Shown: positions 52,011 to 64,000, counted from the stretch's first letter. The stretch is 64,000 nucleotides of DNA from Tritrichomonas musculus (GCA_039105265.1 JAPFFF010000059.1:186001-250000); one strand, 5' to 3'. Numbers and translations: made by a program. The notes: generated from the letters alone by a model not told the origin.

Positions 52011-53213
52011 TTATATGATACTAATTGAATCAATTTTTTTGCTGTATTCTATAGGTATAAGTAAACCTAAAAAAATAGAGCAAAAGCAAATCACACAACA
52101 AAAAACAATTGAACCAAATAGGCCTACTTTTTTATATAAAAAGTCCCAAAGCAGATCAAGAATTGGCGATAAAAAAGTATGCAAACAAATACATATTGCT
52201 GAACTTTCAATTCTAACTTCTTCTGGAAAAAATGTTCCACTTACATACCAAGGAATTTGTCCTTCACCGAGTCCAAAAAATAAGAAAAAAATGAAAACAC
52301 CAAGAATTGCAACCCACTTTGGCAATTCAATTTTCAGAGTGATGCCATAAATGATTAGACTTATACACAATCCAAAAGCAGAGAGACACCACATATATCT
52401 AGTGCTAATTGTGTCTGTAATAAAAGCAGCAATGAATGTTGATATTACACCAACAAAGTCAAACATGATTGCTTGAAGATGATTATCAATATTGAGTCCA
52501 ACACTCATTAATATCTCTGTAAATTGTCCAAGTAAAACGCCAATGCCAGATAACTGCTGAAGTATCATGAGCATCAACATCACAAGCAAACATTTTAAAT
52601 GAGCTTTGCTAAAAATACTTTCTTTTGACATTGATTTTGGTTTGATCTTTACATCAGGAACAAACCAAATCAAAGAACCAAAAACTAATGCTTGCATAAA
52701 TAAAACAATAGAAACTGTTTTCCAATTGGTCAAATAAAATAACAAATTTAACAGTAAAAGACCAAAAAACATCATAAATTGAAAGAAGCATCCATAAAAA
52801 CACTTGTGATCAGGTTGAATAAAATGATATATGTATGTAACAAATGATACTTGAAATAATGCATGAAAAATTCCTTGTAATCCTCTAATAATAAATAGAA
52901 CATATATTCTATTTTCATCAACTGCGAAATAAAGAAGCCATGTAAAAGCATATATATAAAATCCAAGCGATACCATTGATCTTAACTTTTTAATGCGATA
53001 ATAAATAAAAACAAAAGATATTGCACTTATAAATGCTATATAATATGATATTTTGCGTAAAAAATAATTTTCATAATAACTAAGCTCACGTCCATTTGCC
53101 CATTCATGTTTTATATTGTTTAAAAACATAGATAGTGAATCAACGTTGAGATTAAATTGGAATGGGAGAGAAAGAAGAATAATTGTTGAAATTGTATGTC
53201 GATTGATTTTCAT
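52011..53213 (-). CDS. MFS transporter, sugar-porter-like
   Basis: 400 aa with about 11-12 predicted membrane helices and a central loop near residues 190-205 (KIKPKSMSKES). Sugar-porter hallmarks in the second half: ILQQLSGIGVLLGQF at the helix-7 position (QQLSG motif of GLUT-type carriers) and GEGQIPWYVSGTFFPEEVR at helix 10 to the following loop (GxGxIPW...E.FP...R). In the first half the helix-2/3 loop motif and the PESPR-type motif are degenerate. It is shorter than typical GLUTs (about 480-500), mainly in loops and tails. Plasma-membrane hexose uptake is inferred; substrate not determinable. No clear initiator. Confidence 0.85.
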   Translation of the reverse strand: MKINRHTISTIILLSLPFQFNLNVDSLSMFLNNIKHEWANGRELSYYENYFLRKISYYIAFISAISFVFIYYRIKKLRSMVSLGFYIYAFTWLLYFAVDENRIYVLFIIRGLQGIFHALFQVSFVTYIYHFIQPDHKCFYGCFFQFMMFFGLLLLNLLFYLTNWKTVSIVLFMQALVFGSLIWFVPDVKIKPKSMSKESIFSKAHLKCLLVMLMLMILQQLSGIGVLLGQFTEILMSVGLNIDNHLQAIMFDFVGVISTFIAAFITDTISTRYMWCLSAFGLCISLIIYGITLKIELPKWVAILGVFIFFLFFGLGEGQIPWYVSGTFFPEEVRIESSAICICLHTFLSPILDLLWDFLYKKVGLFGSIVFCCVICFCSIFLGLLIPIEYSKKIDSISII

Positions 53214-54705
53214 TTTTATTTGAATAACTCAAATAGAAATTGATGAGTTTCCTTTCAAAATTAAATAAAAAAAAATTAATATATTCAATTTTTTAAATAT
53301 TATGTAAAATAGTAAAAGAAACTTTTTCTTATGTGCTTTTCTCAATTTTTTATCCTTTATTTTACCTTGGAATGTAATTTTTTCTTTATAACTTCCAATA
53401 ACTCAATTTCTATCTGAAATTTTGATTTGCATAAAAAGATTTTTATACCTAATTACCAAAAATAAATTTTAAACTTAATCAATTCAAATTTATTACAGTT
53501 CATTCAAAAAATTACATAACACTTTTTTTGAATATTTTTTATAGATGATATATTCACTCAAAAATGTATGAACACAAAATCATATAAAAAAAAATTGGGT
53601 TTGAAAATGATCGTCCAAACACAAACAAACCTTCTCAAAAAAAAATTGAACCCAAACAAACTTTATTAAATTTTGAGATAAACCCAAACAAACTTAATTT
53701 TTTTTGAGTGATACCCATCATACAGAAAAAGTTCAATTAGAATTTTTTTATAATTATAAATAGATGCATTATGACTATTCAAAGCTGTTATTTTTTGTTT
53801 AATTGTGATAATTATATAAATATATATTATATAAATTATAATACATATTTTAAGTAATTCTATATCATTTATTATCAAGATAAAATGCATTTATTGATAT
53901 ATTCACAATTATCTATTTTTTATTTAATTTTTAAAATTAAAGCTCATCGATTCAAATAAATAAAATAAATTAACAAAATATAAAACTAAAATATCTTAAC
54001 TATTTATGAATTATATCCATGATATTTTATTTATTTATAATTATAAATATATCTATAATATAATATTTATATTATTAATTATGTAAAAGTGGCAGCATAG
54101 CTCTTACAGATTATTACCAATATTTCAATTATTTTGAATAAAAAAGATCTTTTATGTAAAATCCAATTTTAATAGAATGTTATTTATTTTAAGTGCGAAA
54201 AGTAAATTTTATAAAAAATATGATAAATTAAGAAAAATTAAATGGTTGTTTTATTTTTCATATACTTTCTCAACAAGATTTCAGAATATTTGAAATATAA
54301 AAAGGAGAACGGAGAACGTTTTTTTGTACGTTAATATGAAAAAATAAAACTCGTTTAAAATGCTATTAAATAAATATTTTAGTAATAGAAGCTAGGAAAG
54401 TTGCTTATTAATTAAGGATAAATATTTTTACAGGATTTAATATGATTTTTGACAACAAAAAAATAATGATTTTAATAATGGATTTGTTAATTTTGAATTT
54501 AGGATAAAATTCTAAGGTAGCTACTTATATAGAAGATTAGAAATGTTCAATTAATATTAATGATCATACCAAAAAAGAAATCGGTCGTAGAAATCTTTCA
54601 TTATTTTAAAAGAAAGAATATGGAAAAATTATGTTTTAGTAAACTTTTTGAATATGCTATTTTTCACTACATACACAATTACTTTCAAATTTAAAAAATA
54701 AATTG

Positions 54706-54742
54706 AGAGAGGATTTATCAATTTAAATTATAAATCCTCTCT
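54706..54742. repeat. 13-bp inverted repeat (hairpin)
   Basis: AGAGAGGATTTAT (54706-54718) is complemented at 54730-54742 with an 11-base A/T loop. Confidence 0.8.
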
Positions 54743-54860
54743 AATTTTACATTATATTTTATTTTATGCTATATTTAACTAAGATATAATTGTTTTATAA
54801 ACTATGAAATTAAATATATTCATCTGAATTTTTGAATTAATTATAATCTTTAGTACTCAA

Positions 54861-55055
54861 TAGGGGTTTTTCGAAAAAAATACTTTTTGCTTAAAAAATA
54901 AAGTTTTTCCGAAAAAAGTAGTTTTTTCGGAAAACGTTTTGAATGATTTTTGATCGTTTGGCCAAATAAATTCACAAAAATGTTTCCAAAAAATCAACTT
55001 TTTTCTGAAAAATTGTATTTTTTTCGAAAAAACTTTTTTTTTCGAAAAACCCCTA
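54861..55055. mobile_element. Short MITE with TA ends (about 195 bp)
   Basis: TAGGGGTTTTTCGAAAAAAA at the left end mirrors the right end TTTTTTTCGAAAAACCCCTA. The interior has several further TTTTTCGGAAAAA-like words in both orientations. The TA at each boundary fits Tc1/mariner-type mobilisation. No coding. Confidence 0.75.
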
Positions 55056-57766
55056 ATATTTTAAAGCATTTGAAAAAAAGGTACAAAACCTATTCAATAA
55101 TAATTTCTTTTATTCTTCATCATAGAATAAATATTATCTATATATTTCTATAATTATAGCTTTATAATTGTATTTTAATGCTTGAAAAACTTTTATTTAT
55201 ATCCAAAAAAGGAAAATTGCTCTTATATTATTTTAAAAAACACTGTTACAATATAGATTTTATAATTTTAAATTACATTTTTAATGAAAAAAATAAATTT
55301 GTGCATTTCCTAATTTTATTTTGGTTATTTGATTAATTTGAAAATTTCATTATACTTAAAAATATAGTTATGTTTATCCATCATAACATTAATATAATCA
55401 ATTCCTACTATAAATTGTTTCCAACAAAATTATTTTTATTTGGATCAAATGGTAATTCATTTAAACGTGATTTTTAATTAATTATTCATAGCACTACATA
55501 TAATATAATATAATAAAAATAATATTTAATTATATTCAAATTATCGATTTAAAGATAAATCTTAAACAATAATTATCAAGAACAATCTTTTTTAATTCAA
55601 TTTTTTTTATGCATCAAAAGTAACATATCTTCCAATAATTTAATAATATATATATATAATATAATTAATATAATTATATGTATATATACAATATACAAAT
55701 AATTGTGATATAAATGTCTATTATTATTCTGAATTGCAAAAAATTAATAATTTTATATAAAATCATTTAATTAAATAATATTTTCTCTTTCAATATAAAA
55801 TGATAAATAAAAATTAATTATCAAAATATAAAAGCATTTAATAAAATGAAATTATACTTTTTACACCGATTTAATATTTCTATTTAATATTATTATAAAA
55901 ATATATATATTAAACTTATATATTATAAATATTTAAAATATTAATAAAAATAAATATTTAAAAATATATTAAAATAATTGTTTGGACAATGTATTGCAAG
56001 GATAATAATAAAATTTCATCACTTTTATTTCTAAGAAAAAAATTCTGAAAAGCTATTATCTCAGAAAATTGAATAACATAGCTCAGAAAACAAAAAAATA
56101 AAATTGAAAGAAAAAATAAATAATATTCAATGTATTTTTATATTACTCAGACAATATCTTATTATGAAACACCAATTGCAACTATATTATATTTATAAAA
56201 TATAGATACATAAATATTAAAAACAAATATAACATTCAATATGTTTTTATTAAATAAGAATCTATAAAAAAATTCAAGTTACATTTCTTCTATGATATGT
56301 GTAACTTGGAATTGAGAGCTATATGATATTTTTTTTTTCAATTAACAAACTTTTTCTGAAAATTGATTTTTGTTTTGCAAATATCTTTTGTTTCTTACGA
56401 TAAAAAGCCCTAATTGTCTATCATTAATTTCTTAATATATAATATTATAATTAATTATATAAGTAAAAAAACAAAATAATGTTTTGTCATAACCGACAAC
56501 TCCGTCCTCCTTTAAATATAACGAATACTTTCTTTGAATTTCTTTCATAATATTCAATTTTTCTTTGAATGAAAAATATAAACTGAGTTCAAAAAACTTT
56601 ACCTCCATTTCAAATTTTAAATCATTTTATCTTTTTATCAAACAATTTAATTGCATTATTCTTCTGTTATAATATATTATATAATTAGCATATTATTATT
56701 TAAATTATAAAAAAGTAATTCATATTTATAATATAAAGATATGATTATTTTAAATTGAGAGGGAGGTAATGTTTTTTGAACAAGGTTTATTTCAAATTTT
56801 ATTCATTGATCAAATTACTCATTTGCTAATCGATATATAAAATATTAAATGTTTTATTTGTAATAATATATATTAATTTAATAAAATATATTTATTTTAT
56901 ATATGATTATAAAATTATTAAATGGGATAAATAATGATTAAATATAAAAACACGAAAAAGTATTTGAATTTAATTCAATTTATTATTTAGATTTATTAAA
57001 ATATTTATATTTCAATAAATTTATTATTTAAAAGACAACAAAACAGAAAAATAATATATTGAATAAAAAAACAATATAAAGACAAAGCAAACACATTTTT
57101 TATAAGTTGTACAATACCAAACCCAAAAAAACAAAAAAAGCAATAATAAAAACAAAAAATTATTGGGTTTTGTGAAAACTAGTTAGTTAAATATTAAAAA
57201 AACTATTAATATATTATTAATATATAATTTTCTATTTAGTAAACATAAAATATCTAAAAAATAACAATTTTTTTTAGCTAATATTATTCTCTAAATTTGA
57301 AAAATGTACTTAATTTTTTTTGTATTTGTTGTTGTGCCAAGACGGCACAAAAGTGAAGATCACAAATATACCTCAAACACATAAAAAAAACAAAGAAACA
57401 CCATTTTGGGTTTTGGGTTCAGACATTTTTGAGTGATTAAAACTAATACAACTTTTTTTTTACTTTCAAGATTTTAATATTTTTAAAAATAGACATACGT
57501 ACACGATTTTTCCCTCCTTATTTAGAAGGTCTTTTTATTTGTAAATAGTTGATCAAAAATGAAAAACGAAATGGACACTTGAAATTGATGATATATCTAA
57601 GCATACTCTGCGATCTTAGAATATAAATTGAAAGAAAATTCATAAAAAAAGATTGCTTATTTACAATTTTCATTCACTACAAATTAATAAAAGGTAAAAG
57701 TGAGTGAATAGCCACTTTTGCTGAATTACTCATTTTTATTTAAAAAGAAAATGTAAAGATGCTCTT

Positions 57767-59662
57767 CTACTTTTTATTTCGAAGTCGTTCAATTGCTTCT
57801 TGCGCATCTTCAAAACCGAGGTCGGCTGATTTTTGGTAGTATTCAATCGCTTTTGAGAGATCCTTCTTGACACCCACTCCGCGCTCATAGCAATCAGCTA
57901 GATCATATAATCCACCCGCATTGCCGAGGTCAGCTGATTTTTGGTAACACTCAAATGCCTTCGAGTGGTCCTGCTTGACTCCTCTTCCTTCATCATAGTA
58001 AATACCAAGCCAATTTAATGAATTTGGATTTCCGAGTTCTGCTCCTTTTTTATAACATTCAAATGCCTTTGAGTAGTCCTGATTGACTCCTCTTCCTTCA
58101 TCATAGCAAAGGCCAAGATTGTTATATGAATCTGAATTTCCGAGTTCTGCTCCTTTTTTATAACATTCAAATGCCTTTGAGTAGTCTTGCTTGACTCCTC
58201 TTCCTTGACCATAGCAAAAACCAAGATTGTTGATTGAAAATTTATTTCCGAGGTCCGATCCTTTCCTGTAGTATTCAACGGCCTTCAGATAGTCGGTCTC
58301 GGTTCCAAGTCCATTCTTGTAGCAGAATCCAATCCGGTTGTAGCCATGCGAGTTTCCTTGTTCCGATGACTTCTCGTAGCACTTCTTCGCTTGCTCAAAG
58401 TCTTGTTTCACTCCTTCTCCATTCTCGTACAGAAGTCCCAAAAGATACGAAGAGTTCATGTTGCCTCCTGCTGATGACCTGTTAAGAAACATAAGCGCCA
58501 TGTTGTAGTTCTTCTCTCTCTTGCTGCCATGAAGTGAGTGAAGTGATTCAATGAAGTCATCTTGTGAAGATTTATATGTGGCCACTTCATTTCCTAACTT
58601 TTTCAGTGATCGTTTCAGTTCTGAAATTTCTTTGGACAGTGTTTCTTTCTCTTCAGATGTTTTCTTCATCCTTCTCCTGAGATTGAAAACTTCGTCTTTG
58701 GAATCGCCTTCACAGTCTCTTCTCTTCGCATCTTCGAGGATGTCGAGGAATGAGTGCACTTCTTCATCGTCAACTGTCTCATCGAAGTACGAAATGTCTG
58801 ACAGCTCGCTGAAAATGTCATCAAATGAAGGACGATCTTCTGGGTTCTCGCTCCAGCACCTCATCAGGAGATTCTTCATCTTCTCGCTGACACAGCCACT
58901 CAATTTCGGGCGGTGACCGTTTATTACTTTGTGTGCAAATCCAAATGGTGAAATCTTTTCACCTAATTCTGAGAAAGGCTCTTCGCCGGTCACAATCTCG
59001 TACGCAAGAATTGAGAACGCGTAGACATCAACTGATGTCGAGTAGCAATCTTCGCCTCGCAGCAGTTCTGGCGCCATGTAAAGTGGAGTACCGATTTCAC
59101 CTGTCATGGTCAAATTTTGCGATTTCGTCAATGAATCTGAGAAGCAGCGAGACAATCCAAAGTCGCAAACACGCGGGTAGTAGTCTTCGTCAACAAGAAT
59201 GTTTTCTGGCTTCAGGTCCCGGTGGATGATCCCGTGCGCGTGCAAGTAGCGCATCGCATCCGCAATACCTAACAGCATGATATATTTTTTCGTCGACGTC
59301 CAGTTCGAGTCGGCAAGAGATTTCTTCTCTTTGTTCAGGTTGTATTTTAGTGAGCCATGCGGGAGAAATTCTGTGATTATCGCTGGTTGTAGAAGGGTCG
59401 GATCTAAAAGAGATTGGAAATTGACACCTTTAAACTTAACAATTGATGGATGGTCCAACTTGTTTAAAGTTAACGATTCACGAAGGAATAGCATTTGTTG
59501 GTAGCCACTCATACCTTCTGAACAACGAATTAATTTAGCAGCATATTGTTTATTGTCAATTAAATTCTTCGCAACATATACTGTGCCAAATGCTCCTTCT
59601 CCAAGCTTTTTCTTTTCCAGTTCATAATCGGCGGCATTGAAGAAAACTCCTTCCAAATCCAT
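57767..59662 (-). CDS. TKL-like protein kinase with C-terminal Sel1 repeats
   Basis: 631 aa from ATG 59662; a six-codon extension to 59680 would need a TTG start and is rejected. The kinase domain (about 14-295) has all key residues: GEGAFGTV (21-28), Lys43 (AAKLI), HRDLKPEN (147-154), DFG (167-169), APE (197-199). A coiled-coil-like stretch follows (about 330-375, LRRMKKTSEEKETLSKEIS). Seven Sel1 repeats of 36 residues then run to the end (for example GRGVKQDYSKAFECYKKGAE, with near-identical neighbours). Sel1 arrays bind proteins, so the kinase is probably tethered to a complex. Its fold order matches the N-terminal half of the 1,831-aa protein at 32505-38000, where the kinase is dead. Confidence 0.95.
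   Translation of the reverse strand: MDLEGVFFNAADYELEKKKLGEGAFGTVYVAKNLIDNKQYAAKLIRCSEGMSGYQQMLFLRESLTLNKLDHPSIVKFKGVNFQSLLDPTLLQPAIITEFLPHGSLKYNLNKEKKSLADSNWTSTKKYIMLLGIADAMRYLHAHGIIHRDLKPENILVDEDYYPRVCDFGLSRCFSDSLTKSQNLTMTGEIGTPLYMAPELLRGEDCYSTSVDVYAFSILAYEIVTGEEPFSELGEKISPFGFAHKVINGHRPKLSGCVSEKMKNLLMRCWSENPEDRPSFDDIFSELSDISYFDETVDDEEVHSFLDILEDAKRRDCEGDSKDEVFNLRRRMKKTSEEKETLSKEISELKRSLKKLGNEVATYKSSQDDFIESLHSLHGSKREKNYNMALMFLNRSSAGGNMNSSYLLGLLYENGEGVKQDFEQAKKCYEKSSEQGNSHGYNRIGFCYKNGLGTETDYLKAVEYYRKGSDLGNKFSINNLGFCYGQGRGVKQDYSKAFECYKKGAELGNSDSYNNLGLCYDEGRGVNQDYSKAFECYKKGAELGNPNSLNWLGIYYDEGRGVKQDHSKAFECYQKSADLGNAGGLYDLADCYERGVGVKKDLSKAIEYYQKSADLGFEDAQEAIERLRNKK
57790..58480 (-). repeat. 108-bp coding repeats (Sel1 array)
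   Basis: Seven 36-codon units; the middle three share long identical DNA blocks (for example TATAACATTCAAATGCCTTT, found twice), showing recent internal duplication or conversion within the array. Confidence 0.85.
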
Positions 59663-61856
59663 TTTTATAAATAAGGGCAATTTTTATCTTTTATTAAAAG
59701 GGTTCGACTTTTGGCGGTTATCATATTCTAAAATTATAAAAAATTAATAATAAATAATATTAGCATTATCAATAACATGATGCAATTTTAAATATGAAGC
59801 CGATTCTATTACCCAAAATAGAGATATTTCACTAAAAAAAATAAAAACAGAAAAAGTTTAACTTTTGAAAGGGGAAAATATTTTTGAGTTCTTATCTAAT
59901 TTCCACTATTCAAAGGGATTTTGGGAATTTGTAAATATCCAAATATATAAATATTTTTTAACCTTCATATCATATATTCTTTTTTCATAATTTTATTTAC
60001 ATATTTTAAATTAATTAAAAATTAATTAATTGAATATCATATAAGATAATATTATTTAAGAAAAATAAAATTGAATTAATACGTTATTATAATTAATTCT
60101 CAATTGTGGTATACAAATAAACTGTGTTAAAATGTAAAAATATATTTTATAATAATATAAATGTGATTTATAATATATAAAGAAAATATATAATCATTAA
60201 TATGAGGATAATACTGATATATTATTAAAAAATAAGCATTTGTTAATAAAAATAATATATTTTCAAAATTCTGATGTTATCAAAATGATTTTTTCAAAAA
60301 CTAGCATTTAATTCAATTTTAAATTCAAAATTTTTATTTAGAAAAAATAATAATTTCTTGAATATCAATAATATATTTTATTAAAAATTATTATTATATT
60401 TCTAAGCTACATATAAATAATGTGAATAGTAAATCATTTAAGAAAATACCTAAAGTAGCATAATAAAAACACAATTTTTAATGATTTTTGGAATAAATAA
60501 TGAATTATTTAATTTTTATGATATAATAAATGAATCCGAATTTTATTTAATATTGATTTAAAAATTTATTAATTAAAATAAATATCAAATTTTTAAGATA
60601 TTATTATTTTTCAATCAAAAAAAATTTGAGAGAGTCGACCCCTTTTCTTTTATTCAATTTTTTGAATAAATTATCAAAATCATTCACAAAAACTTAAAAA
60701 TTTTATCGTTTTTAATATTTGATTGCATCTCATTAATAATTTGATATATTTTATATATTTTATTAAGGGTGTACTTGATAATTCTGAAGAAAAAATTCAA
60801 TGAGCTTTCTCAAAAGCAACAATTATTAATTTTAAAAATATAAATTTGATTTTAAATACAATACAATAAATAAATAAATATAATAGTAATTATTTTTATA
60901 TTTAGATCTCAAAAAAATCTGATTTTCAAAATAATTATTAAGAAAATCTCTTTATAAAAAGATTATATAACTTATTTTTAAATTTATATATATTTATATT
61001 CATTTATTAATTTATATTTAAATATATATTTAATATTTTTCTAATATTTCATGAGATACAAAAAGTAATAATAATATAAAACTTTTTATGATATTTATTT
61101 TATTATCAGAATTATATAACTTTTTGTGAAAGACATTATGATTTTATATCGTATATAAACCTTCTTATTAATAATATTAATTGCATATATTATTCATTTA
61201 TCTGTGTTAATATAAATTTTATATTATATAAATTTCAATATTAAATTATTTAAGGAAATATTTACTGCAATATTAATTCTTTTAAAATTAAAAAAAAATA
61301 TATTTAATTTTTTTTATGTTAAAAACTTTACTAGGAAAAATATTATCAAATGATTTTTAAGAATATATTTATATATTTATATTATAGATATATAAATAGA
61401 ATAATATTATATAAATAAATCATAGAAAGATAGATATAATCTTATTATAATAAAAAAAATAATTTATGAAAAAGTTTAAAAATATTTTTTCTATTTGAGA
61501 ATATTTGAAAGATCAATTCAATATATAATTTTTGGTTTTTTTAATTGTGATAATATTTATTGATGCATATAATATTTAACATGTAACAATATTTAAATAA
61601 TATATAGTTATAAATAAAATAATAAATAGAGATAAATATATAAAAATAAATTTTTACTGAATAAAATAAATTTAAATTAATTTAATCTATTATTAAAAAT
61701 GGTTCATATATTTCAACTTTTTCTGAAAAAATTATTTTATTCTGTTTTTTTGTGAAATTATTTCCTTCCTGTAAAAATGAAATAAATAACATAAAACTAA
61801 GACCAAAATTATAAAAAAAATATTTCAATCATAAAAGTATTTAATTTCTAAACTAT

Positions 61857-62009
61857 CTAAACTTTTTCCGAAAGAGCAACCATTGAATTTATTATCTACA
61901 ATAACGTATTAAATTGGACATTCGTCTTGATCGTTTAGGAGAAAAAATGTGCAAATTGACCTAAACTTTTTCCGAAAAAGCCACCATTGAATTTATTTTC
62001 TATAAGATT
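61857..62009. repeat. Two diverged direct copies of about 49 bp
   Basis: CTAAACTTTTTCCGAAAGAG at 61857 and CTAAACTTTTTCCGAAAAAG at 61961 continue with a shared CCATTGAATTTATT block, 104 bp apart. Confidence 0.8.
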
Positions 62010-62862
62010 TTTGTATTTTGAAAGGTTTATATATTTTACAGCAGTACACCCTTAAAATAATATTATGAAAAAGTAAACTATTTTATATTTAACTAATGCA
62101 ATGAAATTAATTAAAAAAATTTTAATAAATAATAAATATAAACGAAGATCTGGTTTTAAGAGATGCTCTTGAGGATATGAATGAATCTGATGAAGAATTT
62201 CCATCCAGTCGCAGCATATAACAGAAGAAGCTCATCTTGTTCGATTTTTTTCAACAAACTTTTCTATAACAATAAATGAAAGAAAAACTTCATTAATCCA
62301 CACAATTTAATGAGGAACAATGCATTATGTTATAGTAAAACCAATTTGACACTTTTTAAGCCAAATATTTCACCATAAATTTAAAGAGGCAATTGTTTCT
62401 GTGAAATCTAATTGTTTCAAACGTGTGTCTTCTAATCAAATGTCTATCGTCTTGCTTCTAAATAGAATCGTGTGGTTGATAATATGCTTAATACAAAGAG
62501 AGAGAGAAAAAAAGGTAAAACAAAAATGAATGGAAAAGAAATTTTATCTAATTTTATCTGAGTATAAACCATTCAAAAAAAAAAAAAAAAAATTATTTTT
62601 TATAGCGCTAAAATGTGAATACTATATCGTAGAGACTGAATCAAATAAGTTTGAAATTTGTGTTTCATCATAAGACAAAAAAACACTTTCTCAGACTGAT
62701 TTTTTGATAGCTTTTGCATATAATCAGTCTTTTTTGAATTCAAAGCGATCATATCTGAATAGAAAAAGTTCAAAAAAGAAAATAACATATTTAGTTAGAC
62801 TCCATATGAAAATGTTTAGATATCGTATAGCCTTAATAATAATTTGGACAAAAAACGGAAGC

Positions 62863-62988
62863 CGAAGTGGTTATATCACTTTGTGGAAATTTAGAAAAAA
62901 ACTGAAGCGGTCATATCACTTTGTGGAAAATTTATAAAAAATTGAAGCGGTCATATCACTTTATGGAAAATTTGAAAAAAAATTGAAA
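62863..62988. repeat. 40-bp tandem repeat, three copies
   Basis: GAAG(T/C)GGT(T/C)ATATCACTTT blocks start at 62864, 62904 and 62944, each followed by a GTGGAAAATTT-A-rich tail. The array ends about 35 bp before the ATG at 63024, so it forms the immediate upstream region of that gene. Confidence 0.9.
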
Positions 62989-63023
62989 CAGAGAAATTTT
63001 GTTCACAATTAAAATAATAATTC

Positions 63024-64000
63024 ATGGAAGAAAGGATACAAATTCTTCTTGAACATCTTATTGATGAGAAATCGAACAGCAGTTCAATATCAAATGAAAC
63101 AAAATCAATTTTATCTGACTTCAATATCAGCGAAATTAGACTTTTAAGTATATTAAGCCAAAAATTGAAAATCGATCAAAACAATGTTGACAATATCATT
63201 GCCAATTCGAAGGATTTTGAATGTCTCAAAGAGTTATGTCTACTATACAAAGATATTGTTGAAAATTCATCGATAAAACAGAAAAATTTTGTTAATATAT
63301 TAATCATTGATCATTTATTATTAAATATAACAGAATCAAACATTGAAGAATATGTAATTTGTGCAAATCTATTTTAATATGATATGGATATTAATTCTAT
63401 GTATAAAATTATAGTTACACATTGCATCGGTAGACCTAATTCAATATATGAAATAACACTTTTTTGGAAAAGTCTTATTGAAATACACAAAAGCCACAAA
63501 ATGATTCCAAGTATATTACATAACAATTTGAAATACTCATGTTACAATTGTGAACTGGGTAAAATTGATTATTTTTTAAGATATTTTAATATTCTTGAAA
63601 AAAAGCCAAAAAAATTGAATCAAAGAATAATCAAAAGAATAAATTCACAACAAGAATTTGAAATAATAAAAAAAGCCGAAGTTTTTAATCCTCTCTTCAA
63701 AGCAATCCATGATGATAACATTGAAGAACTTCGTAAAATATCAAATGGCAATAATTTTAATATTAATTGTTCTATTTTAAATTCAATGGAAACAATTAAC
63801 AATTGGAGTTTTGACTTCAAAGATAAAATCCAATTAATTAAATTAGCAGCATTTTCGAAAAGTGTCAAAGTATTTAAATATTTAATAATGAATCATGCTG
63901 AAATTGATGATGACTTAATTAATTACGCGATTGCAGGAGGAAATACTGAAATCATTCGAATATGTCAACAACAAGAGTGCCCAATTTCGTTACAATCATT
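63024..64000 (+). pseudogene. Interrupted DUF3447-type ankyrin gene (3' end beyond window)
   Basis: ATG 63024 opens 117 codons of helical N-terminal domain (IQILLEHLIDEKSNSS, then EEYVICANLF) and meets a TAA at 63375-63377. The very same frame then stays open to the window end. It passes through polar helical sequence into the family hallmark KLAAFSKSVKVFKYLIM and NYAIAGGNTEIIRIC, as in the intact paralogue at 48900-50963. So one gene appears cut by a single in-frame stop. Alternatives are a separate downstream gene starting at ATG 63384, a sequencing error, or recoding. No other breaks were seen. Three 40-bp repeats sit just upstream. Confidence 0.8.

Larger units (their letters stand above)
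53214..57766. other. 4.5-kb AT-rich spacer
   Basis: No credible gene. An AACCCAAACAAAC-type low-complexity block lies at about 53590-53700, with similar CCCAAA/GGGTTT words near 57115-57175 and 57400-57420. One short TA-flanked MITE (54861-55055) and one hairpin (54706-54742) are listed apart. Much of 55400-57250 is almost pure A/T. Confidence 0.7.
59663..63023. other. 3.3-kb AT-rich spacer
   Basis: No credible gene. A weakly coding-like patch at about 62145-62500 (EDLVLRDALEDMNESDEEFP, then stops) may be transposon or gene debris. Two repeat blocks are listed separately. The rest is A/T spacer with long A and T runs. Confidence 0.65.

Noticed and set aside
53590-53700. AACCCAAACAAAC block considered as telomere-like repeat
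   Set aside because: Units are irregular, short and interrupted, inside an internal spacer.

Overview
The window looks like nuclear DNA of a parabasalid protist, most likely a Tritrichomonas-type trichomonad. Support: very high A+T, long gene-poor stretches, uninterrupted genes, and families typical of trichomonads (DUF3447-type ankyrin proteins, TKL-like kinases fused to Sel1 repeats, an NlpC/P60 peptidase, a membrane subtilisin, Rho-like GTPases). Several genes carry a TCA(C/T)T initiator-like motif 11-29 bases before the ATG, the known core promoter of trichomonads. The species is an inference.

Layout. 1-4525: the 5' end of a secreted Cys-rich repeat protein (minus strand, running off the left edge) built of near-identical 270-bp repeats. 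Its initiator abuts a perfect 1,840-bp (TTTA)460 microsatellite. 4526-9695: gene-free, packed with short inverted-repeat elements. 9696-11655: a SAPS-type phosphatase regulator and a 76-aa ubiquitin-like protein. 12367-15200: transposon graveyard (a mariner inside a pogo-like remnant). 15547-21637: an H3-type histone and a 1,669-aa ankyrin protein. 22870-26277: a subtilisin with a Thr/Pro repeat stalk and a membrane anchor. 26425-29665: TTAA-ended MITEs and AT-rich spacer.

29666-31870: a kinase-pseudokinase tandem protein. 32505-38000 (minus): a giant pseudokinase-Sel1-FYR-Sel1-CHD-like-FYR protein. 38771-43412 (minus): an importin-beta-like receptor, a chromodomain-only protein and a Rho-like GTPase. 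43802-47008: three decayed genes (ankyrin-UBR, RCC1-kinase, Rho GTPase), each broken next to a quasi-palindrome. 47559-48605: a MITE, then an NlpC/P60 peptidase gene. 48900-53213: an ankyrin protein and a sugar-porter-like MFS transporter. 57767-59662 (minus): an active-looking kinase with Sel1 repeats. 63024-64000: an ankyrin gene interrupted by one in-frame stop and running off the right edge.

There is no operon logic. Three themes recur: surface or secreted proteins (Cys-rich repeats, subtilisin, NlpC, transporter), signalling and scaffold proteins (kinases, ankyrin, Sel1, GTPases), and chromatin (H3 variant, chromodomain, FYR/CHD-like protein). Most striking are the microsatellite joined to a repeat-protein promoter, the pseudokinase/FYR fusion, and the inverted duplications at pseudogene breakpoints.
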